DNA from: Methylobacillus flagellatus KT | GTDB taxonomy: Bacteria > Pseudomonadota > Gammaproteobacteria > Burkholderiales > Methylophilaceae | DNA: 64,000 bases | NCBI RefSeq assembly: GCF_000013705.1 | Contig: NC_007947.1 | Span: 1,426,001-1,490,000, forward strand | Direction of reading: 5' to 3' | The notes under the pieces: model-generated | Database searches by the model: none | Told to the model about the DNA's origin: nothing | Seen by the model: the letters and a program-made list of their open reading frames with translations, nothing else | Translations under genes and position numbers: made by a program | Shown: one piece after another, positions 1 to 6,921 of the stretch | Layout of the letters: every line of letters begins with the position of its first letter | Numbering within the stretch: the stretch's first letter is position 1

Positions 1-391
1 AGACCACATCCATCACATTGGCGATCTTCTTGTCCGTTTGCCCCGTCAGCGCATTGTTCATCACCGCCTGGCGGTTGGCGTGCTTGAACAGCTTGAAGCC
101 GGGCAGGGGGGCGGCGATTTCGTTTTCGGGAAATATAGCGCAGGCATTGCTATGCTCGACCGTGGGTTTGCGCGGGGCCATATGGCGGCCTTCGGGGTCG
201 AACTTGCCGGTTGCATTGCAGAGAATATAGGCGCTGCTGCCGTGCTCCAGCAGCACGCCGCTGATCGGCAGCGGCTCGAAGCCCGAAGCATGCGCAATGG
301 ACAAGAACATGAGCAGGCCGGTTGCCCAGCAGCACTTAAAGCATGTGCCGGGATTGCGGGGGATGGGGTGCATGGGCATGGCGGGCATCAT
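1..391 (-). CDS. Secreted protein of unknown family, N-terminal part only (paralogue of the gene at 9246-10196)
   Basis: The 3' end lies outside the window; 130 codons are visible. Reading down from the ATG at 391-389, only 2 nt after the tolC-like stop, there is a hydrophobic segment (about residues 22-35) ending in AHA, which looks like a signal peptide. The next 95 residues align by eye with the secreted protein encoded at 9246-10196: both have ILCN(A/T)TG or TLCNTTG, a second Cys in NACAIFP or NTCAVFP, then EIAAP and VMNN. No known domain is recognised. The gene is probably last or near-last in the secretion operon. Later ATGs at 388, 379 and 373 are also possible starts. The homology to the other end of the island is the main evidence that this is a real gene. 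Confidence 0.8.
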   Translation of the reverse strand, partial: MMPAMPMHPIPRNPGTCFKCCWATGLLMFLSIAHASGFEPLPISGVLLEHGSSAYILCNATGKFDPEGRHMAPRKPTVEHSNACAIFPENEIAAPLPGFKLFKHANRQAVMNNALTGQTDKKIANVMDVV

Positions 392-393
392 GG

Positions 394-1761
394 TCAATTC
401 GCCGCAAAATACTGGTTCAATGCATGCAGCTGGGCCTCGTTGAGCATCCCGGCGGCTTGCTTGAGATTGATGATGTCGTTGACCAGCACGTACTGCACGC
501 GGCTGAGTTCCAGCCGGCTGCGGAACAGCTTTTGCTGTGCGTTCAGCACCTCGATGTTGGTGCGTGTGCCCGCGGCAAAGCCTTTCTGCGTGCCTTCGAG
601 GGCGATCTCGCTCGATTTCACCGCCTGGCGGTAGGCGGAGAGCGCCAGCAGCCCGCTGCGTATGCTGTTGAGGTATTTTTTCGTATTGGCCTCGATGTCG
701 CGGGTGCGCAGGTTGAGCAGCTCCTCGGCCGCATCCACCCTGTTGAACGCCTGGCGCACGCTGGCGCTGGTGAAGCCGCCCGCGAACAGCGGCATGTTGA
801 GTTGCAATGCAATGGTAGTGGTGTCGAAGCGCGAGCCCAGGGTATTGTTGCTGTCGTTCTCGCTAAAGGAACGGACGCCGACCAGGTCCAGGGTGGGGAA
901 ATGCCCGGCGCGCTTTTTCTCCACATCCTGCCTTGCGACTTCCACCGAGAGCCGGGCGGCGGTGATCTCCGGGTTGTTGCCCAGCGCCTGCTGCATCCAG
1001 AATTCAAGGTCGTCGGAATCCGGCACCCCGGCCGGCAGCTGGGCGATGTCGAGCGGGGCGATGTCGGTGACGGCGACGCCGCTCATATTGCTCAAGGTCT
1101 GCTTGAACACCGCCAGCGAATTCTCGGTGGTGATGAGCTCTGCCTGGGCCAGCTCCAGGTTGGCTTGCGCCTCGTTGATCTCGGTCACGGTGCCTTCGCC
1201 GTTGTCGTAACGCCGCTGGGCCTGGTCGAGCTGCTGGCTGGTGGCGGCGATATTGCTGCGCAATACCTCCACTTTTTCCTGCGCATACAGGGTTTCGAAG
1301 TAGGTGGCGGCAAGGCGGCTGATCAACGTGGCGTTTTCCTTGAGCAGCAGGGCTTCCTTGCTTTGCACGTTCGCCTCCGCGCCGCGGTAGGTGGCGATGT
1401 TTTCCTTGTTGAACAAGGGCTGCCTCAGGCTCAGCGCATAGTTCTGGATGTCATAGTTGAGCCGGGTGTCGATGGCGCCCAGGCTGGTTTGCGTGGTGCG
1501 GTCGGTGGCGCCGCGGCCGACGCTGGCGCCGAATTGCACCCTGGGCATGAACAAGGCGCGGCTCTTGTTGATCTCCTCGCGTTCCGCCGCCATATTGGCC
1601 TCGGCCGCCTTGTACTGCGCATCGTACTGCAAGGCTTTTTCATAGAGGCTGAGCAGGTTTTCCGCGGCATGCAGCGGGGCGCTGGCGTAGATTGCCAGTG
1701 TGCAGAGCGCGCGCGCCAGCGCCAATCGGTTCAATCTCATGCGGTAACGGCGGGTCATCAT
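394..1761 (-). CDS. TolC-family outer membrane channel of type I secretion system
   Basis: 455 residues with an N-terminal signal peptide (cleavage near residue 32, after PLHA) and two tandem outer-membrane efflux repeats rich in Ala/Gln coiled coil, as in TolC/PrtF/LapE proteins (about 430-490 aa). Such trimers form the outer membrane duct through which ABC transporter and HlyD adaptor export RTX proteins. It follows the HlyD gene by 12 nt. GAGGAG at 1775-1770 lies 8 nt before the ATG at 1761 and overlaps the end of the adaptor gene, so translation is probably coupled. The position directly behind the ABC and HlyD genes points to RTX export and not drug efflux. Confidence 0.93.
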   Translation of the reverse strand: MMTRRYRMRLNRLALARALCTLAIYASAPLHAAENLLSLYEKALQYDAQYKAAEANMAAEREEINKSRALFMPRVQFGASVGRGATDRTTQTSLGAIDTRLNYDIQNYALSLRQPLFNKENIATYRGAEANVQSKEALLLKENATLISRLAATYFETLYAQEKVEVLRSNIAATSQQLDQAQRRYDNGEGTVTEINEAQANLELAQAELITTENSLAVFKQTLSNMSGVAVTDIAPLDIAQLPAGVPDSDDLEFWMQQALGNNPEITAARLSVEVARQDVEKKRAGHFPTLDLVGVRSFSENDSNNTLGSRFDTTTIALQLNMPLFAGGFTSASVRQAFNRVDAAEELLNLRTRDIEANTKKYLNSIRSGLLALSAYRQAVKSSEIALEGTQKGFAAGTRTNIEVLNAQQKLFRSRLELSRVQYVLVNDIINLKQAAGMLNEAQLHALNQYFAAN

Positions 1762-1773
1762 CCTGCGGGCTCC

Positions 1774-3162
1774 TCACTCTTCCTTCATCGAGGCCGCAAT
1801 CCGCTTCACGAGCGGGTGCATCAGATAGGTGAGCAGGGTGCGCTCGCCGGTGCGGATCACCACCTGTACCGGCATGCCGGGTTGCAGGCGGCGGTCGCCA
1901 AGGGTTTTCATGCCGTCCTCAGTGATGTTGATGCGCGCAAGGTAATAGCTGGAAGGCGCCTGGCCGCCTGTGCCGGGGTCTACCAGCAAATCGCTGGAAA
2001 CGGTCTTGACCTGGCCTTCCAGCAGCAATTGTGGCGTATTGGAAAAGCTGGAGAAGCGCACGTCTGCATCCTGCCCGGTATGAATCTTGTCGATGAGGTG
2101 GGGAGGAATTCGGGCGTCGAGGATCAAGGGCTCGTCGAACGGCACGATATCCATGATTTTCTGTCCGGGCTGGATGACTGCGCCGACGGTATGCACCTGC
2201 AAGCCGACGACCTGGCCGCTGACCGGCGCAGTGACGGTGATGCGCTGCAACTCATCCCAGAGCGGCTTGTACTTCTCGGCATCGGCCTGCACCGCGAGCT
2301 TCACCTGCGCCATCTCGGTGTCGATTTCCTTCTTCTCGGTTTGCTCCCGAGCGGTGATGCGCTGCTGCAGCTCGAGGATGGCCTTGCGGCTGCGCAGGAT
2401 GTTCGAGTCGTTGGTGGCGATCAGGCCGTAGGTCTGGGCCAGCTTTTGCTCCAGCTCGTTCTGCTGGTTGCGCGGCGCGAAGCCCTCGCTCACCAGTTGC
2501 CTGATGCCGGCCAGTTGCTGGGTCAGCAGTTCCAATTGCGATTGATAGCTGCCGGCCACCCCCTGGTAGCCTTCGATCAAGGCCTGCTGGCCCTGGATGG
2601 ATTCGCGCATCGCCTCGACATCGGCGCGCAAGGCCTCCTGGCGCGCGCGCAGCAGTTGGGACTGGTTCAGCATGAGCTGCTGCACATAAGGGTCGCCTTG
2701 CTGCTTGATCAGCTCTTCATGAAACACAATGCTGCCCGCGCCCAGCTTTTCCGCGAGCAGGCGGCTTTCCTGCGCCAGCAGCCCAAGGTAGCGCTGGCGC
2801 ACCTCGTCGAAGCGCGCCTTGCTGGCGGTGGCATCCAGCGTGAACAGCACGTCGCCGGCCTGCACCGCCTGGCCTTCGTGCACCATCAACTGGCTGATGA
2901 TGCCGCCATTCAGGTGCTGTACGGTTTTATGCCGTCCTTCCACCGTCACCAGGCCCTCGGTCGGCACGCCTTCGTCCAGCGGGGCCAAGGCGGCCCAGGC
3001 GAGAAAACCGCCAAAACCGAGCAGCAGGATGATAAAGCCCAGCCGGGTTGTGCGCTGTTCATGGACATGCCCGGCTGCCTGCTCGTGCAAGGGGATTACC
3101 TTGGATTCGTGCGCAGGCGCATCGGGCGCCGCGTGTTGTAAAGGCAGGTTCATGTTGTTCAT
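1774..3162 (-). CDS. HlyD-family periplasmic adaptor of type I secretion system
   Basis: 462 residues. A cytoplasmic N-terminus of about 40 residues rich in His is followed by one membrane helix (about 41-60), a first lipoyl half-motif (about 75-110), a long coiled-coil hairpin (about 120-300) and the second lipoyl and beta-barrel domain. This is the PrtE/HlyD membrane-fusion layout. It bridges the inner membrane ABC transporter and the TolC-like channel. The start ATG at 3162 is 2 nt after the stop of the second ABC gene; an ATG three codons later is an alternative. Nothing essential appears missing. Confidence 0.93.
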   Translation of the reverse strand: MNNMNLPLQHAAPDAPAHESKVIPLHEQAAGHVHEQRTTRLGFIILLLGFGGFLAWAALAPLDEGVPTEGLVTVEGRHKTVQHLNGGIISQLMVHEGQAVQAGDVLFTLDATASKARFDEVRQRYLGLLAQESRLLAEKLGAGSIVFHEELIKQQGDPYVQQLMLNQSQLLRARQEALRADVEAMRESIQGQQALIEGYQGVAGSYQSQLELLTQQLAGIRQLVSEGFAPRNQQNELEQKLAQTYGLIATNDSNILRSRKAILELQQRITAREQTEKKEIDTEMAQVKLAVQADAEKYKPLWDELQRITVTAPVSGQVVGLQVHTVGAVIQPGQKIMDIVPFDEPLILDARIPPHLIDKIHTGQDADVRFSSFSNTPQLLLEGQVKTVSSDLLVDPGTGGQAPSSYYLARINITEDGMKTLGDRRLQPGMPVQVVIRTGERTLLTYLMHPLVKRIAASMKEE

Positions 3163-3164
3163 CC

Positions 3165-4871
3165 TTATGCCACCTTGCTTGCCGGGGTTTGCCTTGCCCG
3201 GTTGAGTTCTGCGATCACCTGGTCGCGCGGGCCATGGCAGACCATGGCGCCCTGATCGAGCACCAGTAGCTTGTCCGTAATGTTCAGGATGTGCGTACGG
3301 TGCGAGACGATGACGATAGCCTTGCCCTGGTTTTTCAGGAGCAGCAGCGCGGTGATCAGGCTGGCTTCGCCCTGGTCGTCCAGGTGCGAGTTCGGTTCGT
3401 CCAGGATGATGACGGCAGGCTGCTGGTAGATGGCCCTCGCCAGGCCAAGCAATTGGCGTTGGCCGCCTGAGAGCACGGGTGCCTCGGCGTCGATGCGGGT
3501 GTCGTAGCCTCGCGGCAGCCGCAGGATGGCGTCATGAATGCCTGCGGTTTGCGCAGCCTGGATCACCTTTTCTGGGTCCGGCTGCGTGAAGCGGGCAATA
3601 TTCTCGGCAATGCTGCCTTCCAGCAAGGCGACCTCCTGCGGCAGGTAGCCGATCGCTGCCGCATATACATTGGCAGGCAGACGCGAGAGCGCAATGCCGT
3701 CGACGAGGATTTCGCCTTCGCGGTTATCGCAGATGCCCGCGATGCAGCGCACCAGCGTGGTCTTGCCCGAGCCCGATGGGCCGAGAATGCCGAGAATCTC
3801 GCCCGGCTCGATGTCCAGGTTCAACGGGCGGAGCAGGGGCTTGCCGCCGGATGCCTTCACGGCGATCTGCACCAGTGCCAGCCTGCCCTTGATTGGTTCG
3901 CCCGGCGTGGTCAGGTACACAGGGTCTTCCTCTCCATGGGCGCTGGCAAGCAATTGGTCGATGTTGGAGGCAGACGCCTTGGCCTGGATGAACTGTTTCC
4001 AAGTGCTCACGATGACGTCGAAAGGCTGCAATGTGCGTGCGATCAGCACATTGGAGGCGATCATTGCGCCGATCGAGATATCGCCTTTCACCGCCAGTAG
4101 GGCGGCCACGCCCAGCATGCCTGATTGCATGGTGTAGCGCGCAAACTTGTTGACCTGCTGATTGCGGCTCTGCACTTGGTTTGCCTGGGCGTCCAGCGCA
4201 TGCCAGCGCGACTGGATGCTGACCCAGCGTTGCCACAGGGACGGCAGCATGCCGAGAACGTGCAGCGTCTCAATATTGCGCAGCTTGCTGTCGAGGAATT
4301 GCAGCCCCTGCTGGCGGGCCTCGGCCGTTTTTTCCAAAGGCAGCGCCGTACTGCGCTGGTTCCAGAGCGCGAGTCCGAACTGGACCAGGCACAAGGCAAT
4401 TGCCAATGTCCCCAATATCGGACTGAGGACGAACAGCACCGCCACATACAGCAATGTCCAGGGCAGGTCGAAAAAGGCGAACAAGCCGTTGCTGGTGACG
4501 AAGTGGCGGATGAAGGTCAGCTCCTGCATGGCCTGGTGCGTACCGTTCAATGCAGGCGCCTGCGTTGTCAGGCCGAGCGAGAACAGCCTGGAGGTCAGCA
4601 ACTGATCGAAGCGCACGCCTGCCTTGATCGCGACCATGGAGCGCACCCAGTCTGAAAACGCCATCACCATAAACAGGAACACGGTGATGAGGGTGACGGC
4701 GAGCAGCGTCATCTCGCTGCGGCTCAGCAATACCCGGTCATAGAGCTGCAGCAGGTAGAGCGTGGGCGCGAGCATTAATATATTAGTCACCATGCTGAAT
4801 GCGGCAATGGCCCAGGCTTCACGCCTGAACAGCGCCAGGTAGCCGCGCAGGGAGGCGGGCGGCCTGTTCAT
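3165..4871 (-). CDS. Type I secretion ABC permease/ATPase, second of a tandem pair (PrtD-like)
   Basis: 568 residues. An N-terminal transmembrane domain (helices around 20-40, 55-75, 130-170, 250-290) is followed by an ABC ATPase. Walker A GPSGSGKT is at 364-371, the Q-loop near 412, signature LSGGQ at 467-471 and Walker B ending D491-E492, so the site looks catalytically complete. There is no N-terminal C39 peptidase-like domain, which places it in the PrtD/AprD type that exports substrates with C-terminal secretion signals. It overlaps the upstream ABC gene by 4 nt (ATGA). Two such genes in a row are unusual, because PrtD-type systems usually have one homodimeric ABC protein. Confidence 0.93.
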   Translation of the reverse strand: MNRPPASLRGYLALFRREAWAIAAFSMVTNILMLAPTLYLLQLYDRVLLSRSEMTLLAVTLITVFLFMVMAFSDWVRSMVAIKAGVRFDQLLTSRLFSLGLTTQAPALNGTHQAMQELTFIRHFVTSNGLFAFFDLPWTLLYVAVLFVLSPILGTLAIALCLVQFGLALWNQRSTALPLEKTAEARQQGLQFLDSKLRNIETLHVLGMLPSLWQRWVSIQSRWHALDAQANQVQSRNQQVNKFARYTMQSGMLGVAALLAVKGDISIGAMIASNVLIARTLQPFDVIVSTWKQFIQAKASASNIDQLLASAHGEEDPVYLTTPGEPIKGRLALVQIAVKASGGKPLLRPLNLDIEPGEILGILGPSGSGKTTLVRCIAGICDNREGEILVDGIALSRLPANVYAAAIGYLPQEVALLEGSIAENIARFTQPDPEKVIQAAQTAGIHDAILRLPRGYDTRIDAEAPVLSGGQRQLLGLARAIYQQPAVIILDEPNSHLDDQGEASLITALLLLKNQGKAIVIVSHRTHILNITDKLLVLDQGAMVCHGPRDQVIAELNRARQTPASKVA

Positions 4872-6580
4872 GCCTGCATCCTCGGCGTGTTGCCGGCTTG
4901 CTGCAACGAGGCCAGCACTTCATCCGGCTTGCCGTAGCGCAGCATCTGGCCCTTCATCATCACCATCATGGTATCGGCAACGTGCCGGATGCCTTGCAAG
5001 TGGCTAATGATGACGAACGTCGTTCCCTGCGCCTTGAGCGTGCGCACCGCGTGTTGCAGGCATTGTTCGCTGGCTTCGTCCAGGTTGGCATTCGGTTCAT
5101 CCAGGACCACGACCGCAGGCTTGCCGTAAAGGGCGCGCGCCAGGCCGACCAGCTGCCTGCGGCCGCCGGAGAGCAAGTGGCCCTCATGGCCGATGCGCGT
5201 ATCGAGGCCGTCGGGCAAAGAGTCTATCCAGGCTTGCAATTGCAGCAGTTCAACCACATTTGCCAGCTTCTCCTGGTCTGGCGTGCCGAAGCGGGCGATA
5301 TTTTCCGCGACCGAGCCGTCTAGCAGGGCGATTTCTTGCGGCAGGTAGCCCAGGTGCTGCCCGAGCTCCGCCTTGTCCCACTGGAAGGCATCCACGCCAT
5401 CCAGCCTTACCTTGCCGGTGCTGGGTTGCAGCAGGCCGACCAGCAACTTCGAGAGGGTCGTCTTGCCGGAGGCGGATGGGCCGGTAATGAGCAGCACCTC
5501 GCCCGGATGCATGCGGAACTGGATATTGCGCAGCAAGGGTTCGCGCGCGTTGTCCGGCAAGGCGTAACTGAGGTTTTCCACCGAGATCTGCCCGGTCGGC
5601 GCAGGCAGCGCCATGCCGGGCCGCTTGGCCGGGTGTTGTTCCAGCAATTCGTCTAGCCTGACGTATGCCTGCCATGCATTGGCAAGGCTGCGCCATTGGG
5701 CTATGAGCTGGCTGAACGGCGCCAATACACGTGCGGCCAGGATAGAGGCGACGATCATCATCGCAGCCCCATTGACCAATGCCTGGCTGACGACTAGGTA
5801 GCAGCCCAGCCCCAGCACCAGCGACGTCAGGGTGATTTGCAGGAATTTCGAATATGCCGCGTGCCGGCCTGCAATTTCGGAGGCCATGGCCTGCTTGCTG
5901 AGAAAGGCTTGCTGCTTGTCCTGCCAGCGCGCCTCAAGCGGCGCTTGCATACCCATGGCCCTTACCACGTCCGCATGCTGTTGGATATTGCTGAAATAAC
6001 TCTGTGCCGCCAGGGCGTATTGATTGGCTTCCTGCAGTACCGGCTGCACGCGCACCTGGTTGAGCAGCGCGACCACGGTCTGGATTGCCAGGCCGAGCAG
6101 GGTCAGGTAACCCAGGCTGCTATGGATGAAGAAAATTGCGACAACGAAGATCACGATGAAAGGAATATCGATCAGGCCGAGCAGAGCGGGGGAGTAGAGT
6201 ATTTCCCGCAGGCTGCGATAGTCGGCAAATACGCGCTGTGCGGGGAAGCCGGCATTGGCGAGCTTGGCGGCGAATGCGGCATTGAAAATACGATGGTTCA
6301 ATGATTGGTCAAGCTGGCCGGCCGCTTGCAGCATCATGCCGCGGCGCACCCATTCCAGGCTTTCCATGATCAGGTAAATAAAGACCACCATCATGGTGAG
6401 CATGAGCAAAGTACCAAGATTGCGACTGAAAATCACGCGATCATAGACTTCGAGCATGTACCACGATGGCGCCAACACAAGAAGGTTGGTAAAAAAACCG
6501 AAGAAAATCACTCGACGGAAGAGAGAGATGAGATCCATCAAGGACTTCTTCAGTTGAGCGGAGTTGCTGCTTTTAGTCAC
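4868..6580 (-). CDS. Type I secretion ABC permease/ATPase, first of a tandem pair (PrtD-like)
   Basis: 570 residues with the same PrtD-type layout as the next gene: membrane helices near 22-42, 55-75, 135-175 and 250-290, then an ATPase with Walker A GPSASGKT (367-374), Q-loop Q415, signature LSGGR (470-474), Walker B ending D494-E495 and an H-loop ISH. Both members of the pair keep all catalytic motifs. The start is a GTG at 6580 with AGGA upstream; an internal ATG at 6535 (MDLISLF) is an alternative. The two proteins are clearly related but diverged, so they may form a heterodimer or serve two substrates. A 341-nt gap separates the gene from the RTX gene. Confidence 0.92.
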   Translation of the reverse strand: MTKSSNSAQLKKSLMDLISLFRRVIFFGFFTNLLVLAPSWYMLEVYDRVIFSRNLGTLLMLTMMVVFIYLIMESLEWVRRGMMLQAAGQLDQSLNHRIFNAAFAAKLANAGFPAQRVFADYRSLREILYSPALLGLIDIPFIVIFVVAIFFIHSSLGYLTLLGLAIQTVVALLNQVRVQPVLQEANQYALAAQSYFSNIQQHADVVRAMGMQAPLEARWQDKQQAFLSKQAMASEIAGRHAAYSKFLQITLTSLVLGLGCYLVVSQALVNGAAMMIVASILAARVLAPFSQLIAQWRSLANAWQAYVRLDELLEQHPAKRPGMALPAPTGQISVENLSYALPDNAREPLLRNIQFRMHPGEVLLITGPSASGKTTLSKLLVGLLQPSTGKVRLDGVDAFQWDKAELGQHLGYLPQEIALLDGSVAENIARFGTPDQEKLANVVELLQLQAWIDSLPDGLDTRIGHEGHLLSGGRRQLVGLARALYGKPAVVVLDEPNANLDEASEQCLQHAVRTLKAQGTTFVIISHLQGIRHVADTMMVMMKGQMLRYGKPDEVLASLQQAGNTPRMQA

Positions 6581-6621
6581 GTAAACAGTATTCCTGGAAG
6601 TAAAAACGTAGAAAGCCGATT

Positions 6622-6642
6622 GGGCCGGTACGGGACCGGCCC
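6622..6642 (-). terminator. Possible terminator or attenuator hairpin before the ABC genes
   Basis: GGGCCGGT (6622-6629) and ACCGGCCC (6635-6642) form a perfect 8-bp stem with loop ACGGG. On the minus strand a T-rich stretch follows only after about 14 nt, so it is not a textbook terminator. Partial read-through from the RTX gene into the transporter operon would fit. Confidence 0.4.
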
Positions 6643-6680
6643 TGTTGCCAGGGTCTGTTGATGCTTTGTTCGCGAGCCGC

Positions 6681-6781
6681 GTTGCTGCGACAAATGGTGA
6701 TAGGCAAGGCGCGGGACACAGGCAATGGTCATCCCCTTGTCAAGTCTCGCAACGCAGCATGGCATCATTTGTCACAGCAAC
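6681..6781. repeat. Imperfect ~100-bp palindromic intergenic element
   Basis: The ends are inverted copies: 6681-6699 and the reverse complement of 6763-6781 match at 17 of 19 positions (GTTGCTG.GACAAAT.TG). Inward of this, 6700-6718 and 6742-6762 also pair partly (AT.GC..GCG..AC). This is the shape of a small REP/MITE-like element able to fold into one long hairpin. I saw no second copy in this window. Confidence 0.5.
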
Positions 6782-6921
6782 CCGAAGGGCCGGGCCGGTT
6801 TTTTTGCACGGTGCTGCGTTATTCGTCGTTTATTTGGAATAACCAAACTTCACTCCTCATGCCTTGCTCCGTACAAAAACTGGCTCTGGCGCGGTCGTGA
6901 ACAAAACTTCAATAGACCCTT

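Larger units (their letters stand above)
6581..6921. other. Intergenic region between RTX gene and ABC genes, with palindromic DNA
   Basis: 341 bp without a convincing gene. It holds a perfect 8-bp stem with a 5-nt loop (6622-6642) and a roughly 100-bp imperfect palindrome (6681-6781), followed by a T7 run at about 6799-6805. This structured spacer probably separates strong RTX expression from weaker transporter expression, by termination or mRNA processing. I could not identify a confident promoter for the ABC genes. Confidence 0.6.

Noticed and set aside
343-3141. Long plus-strand open frame of 932 codons
   Set aside because: It is antisense to the well-supported TolC and HlyD genes; its protein is a Leu/Ala/Gly/His-rich artefact of high G+C codon use, with no recognisable domain.
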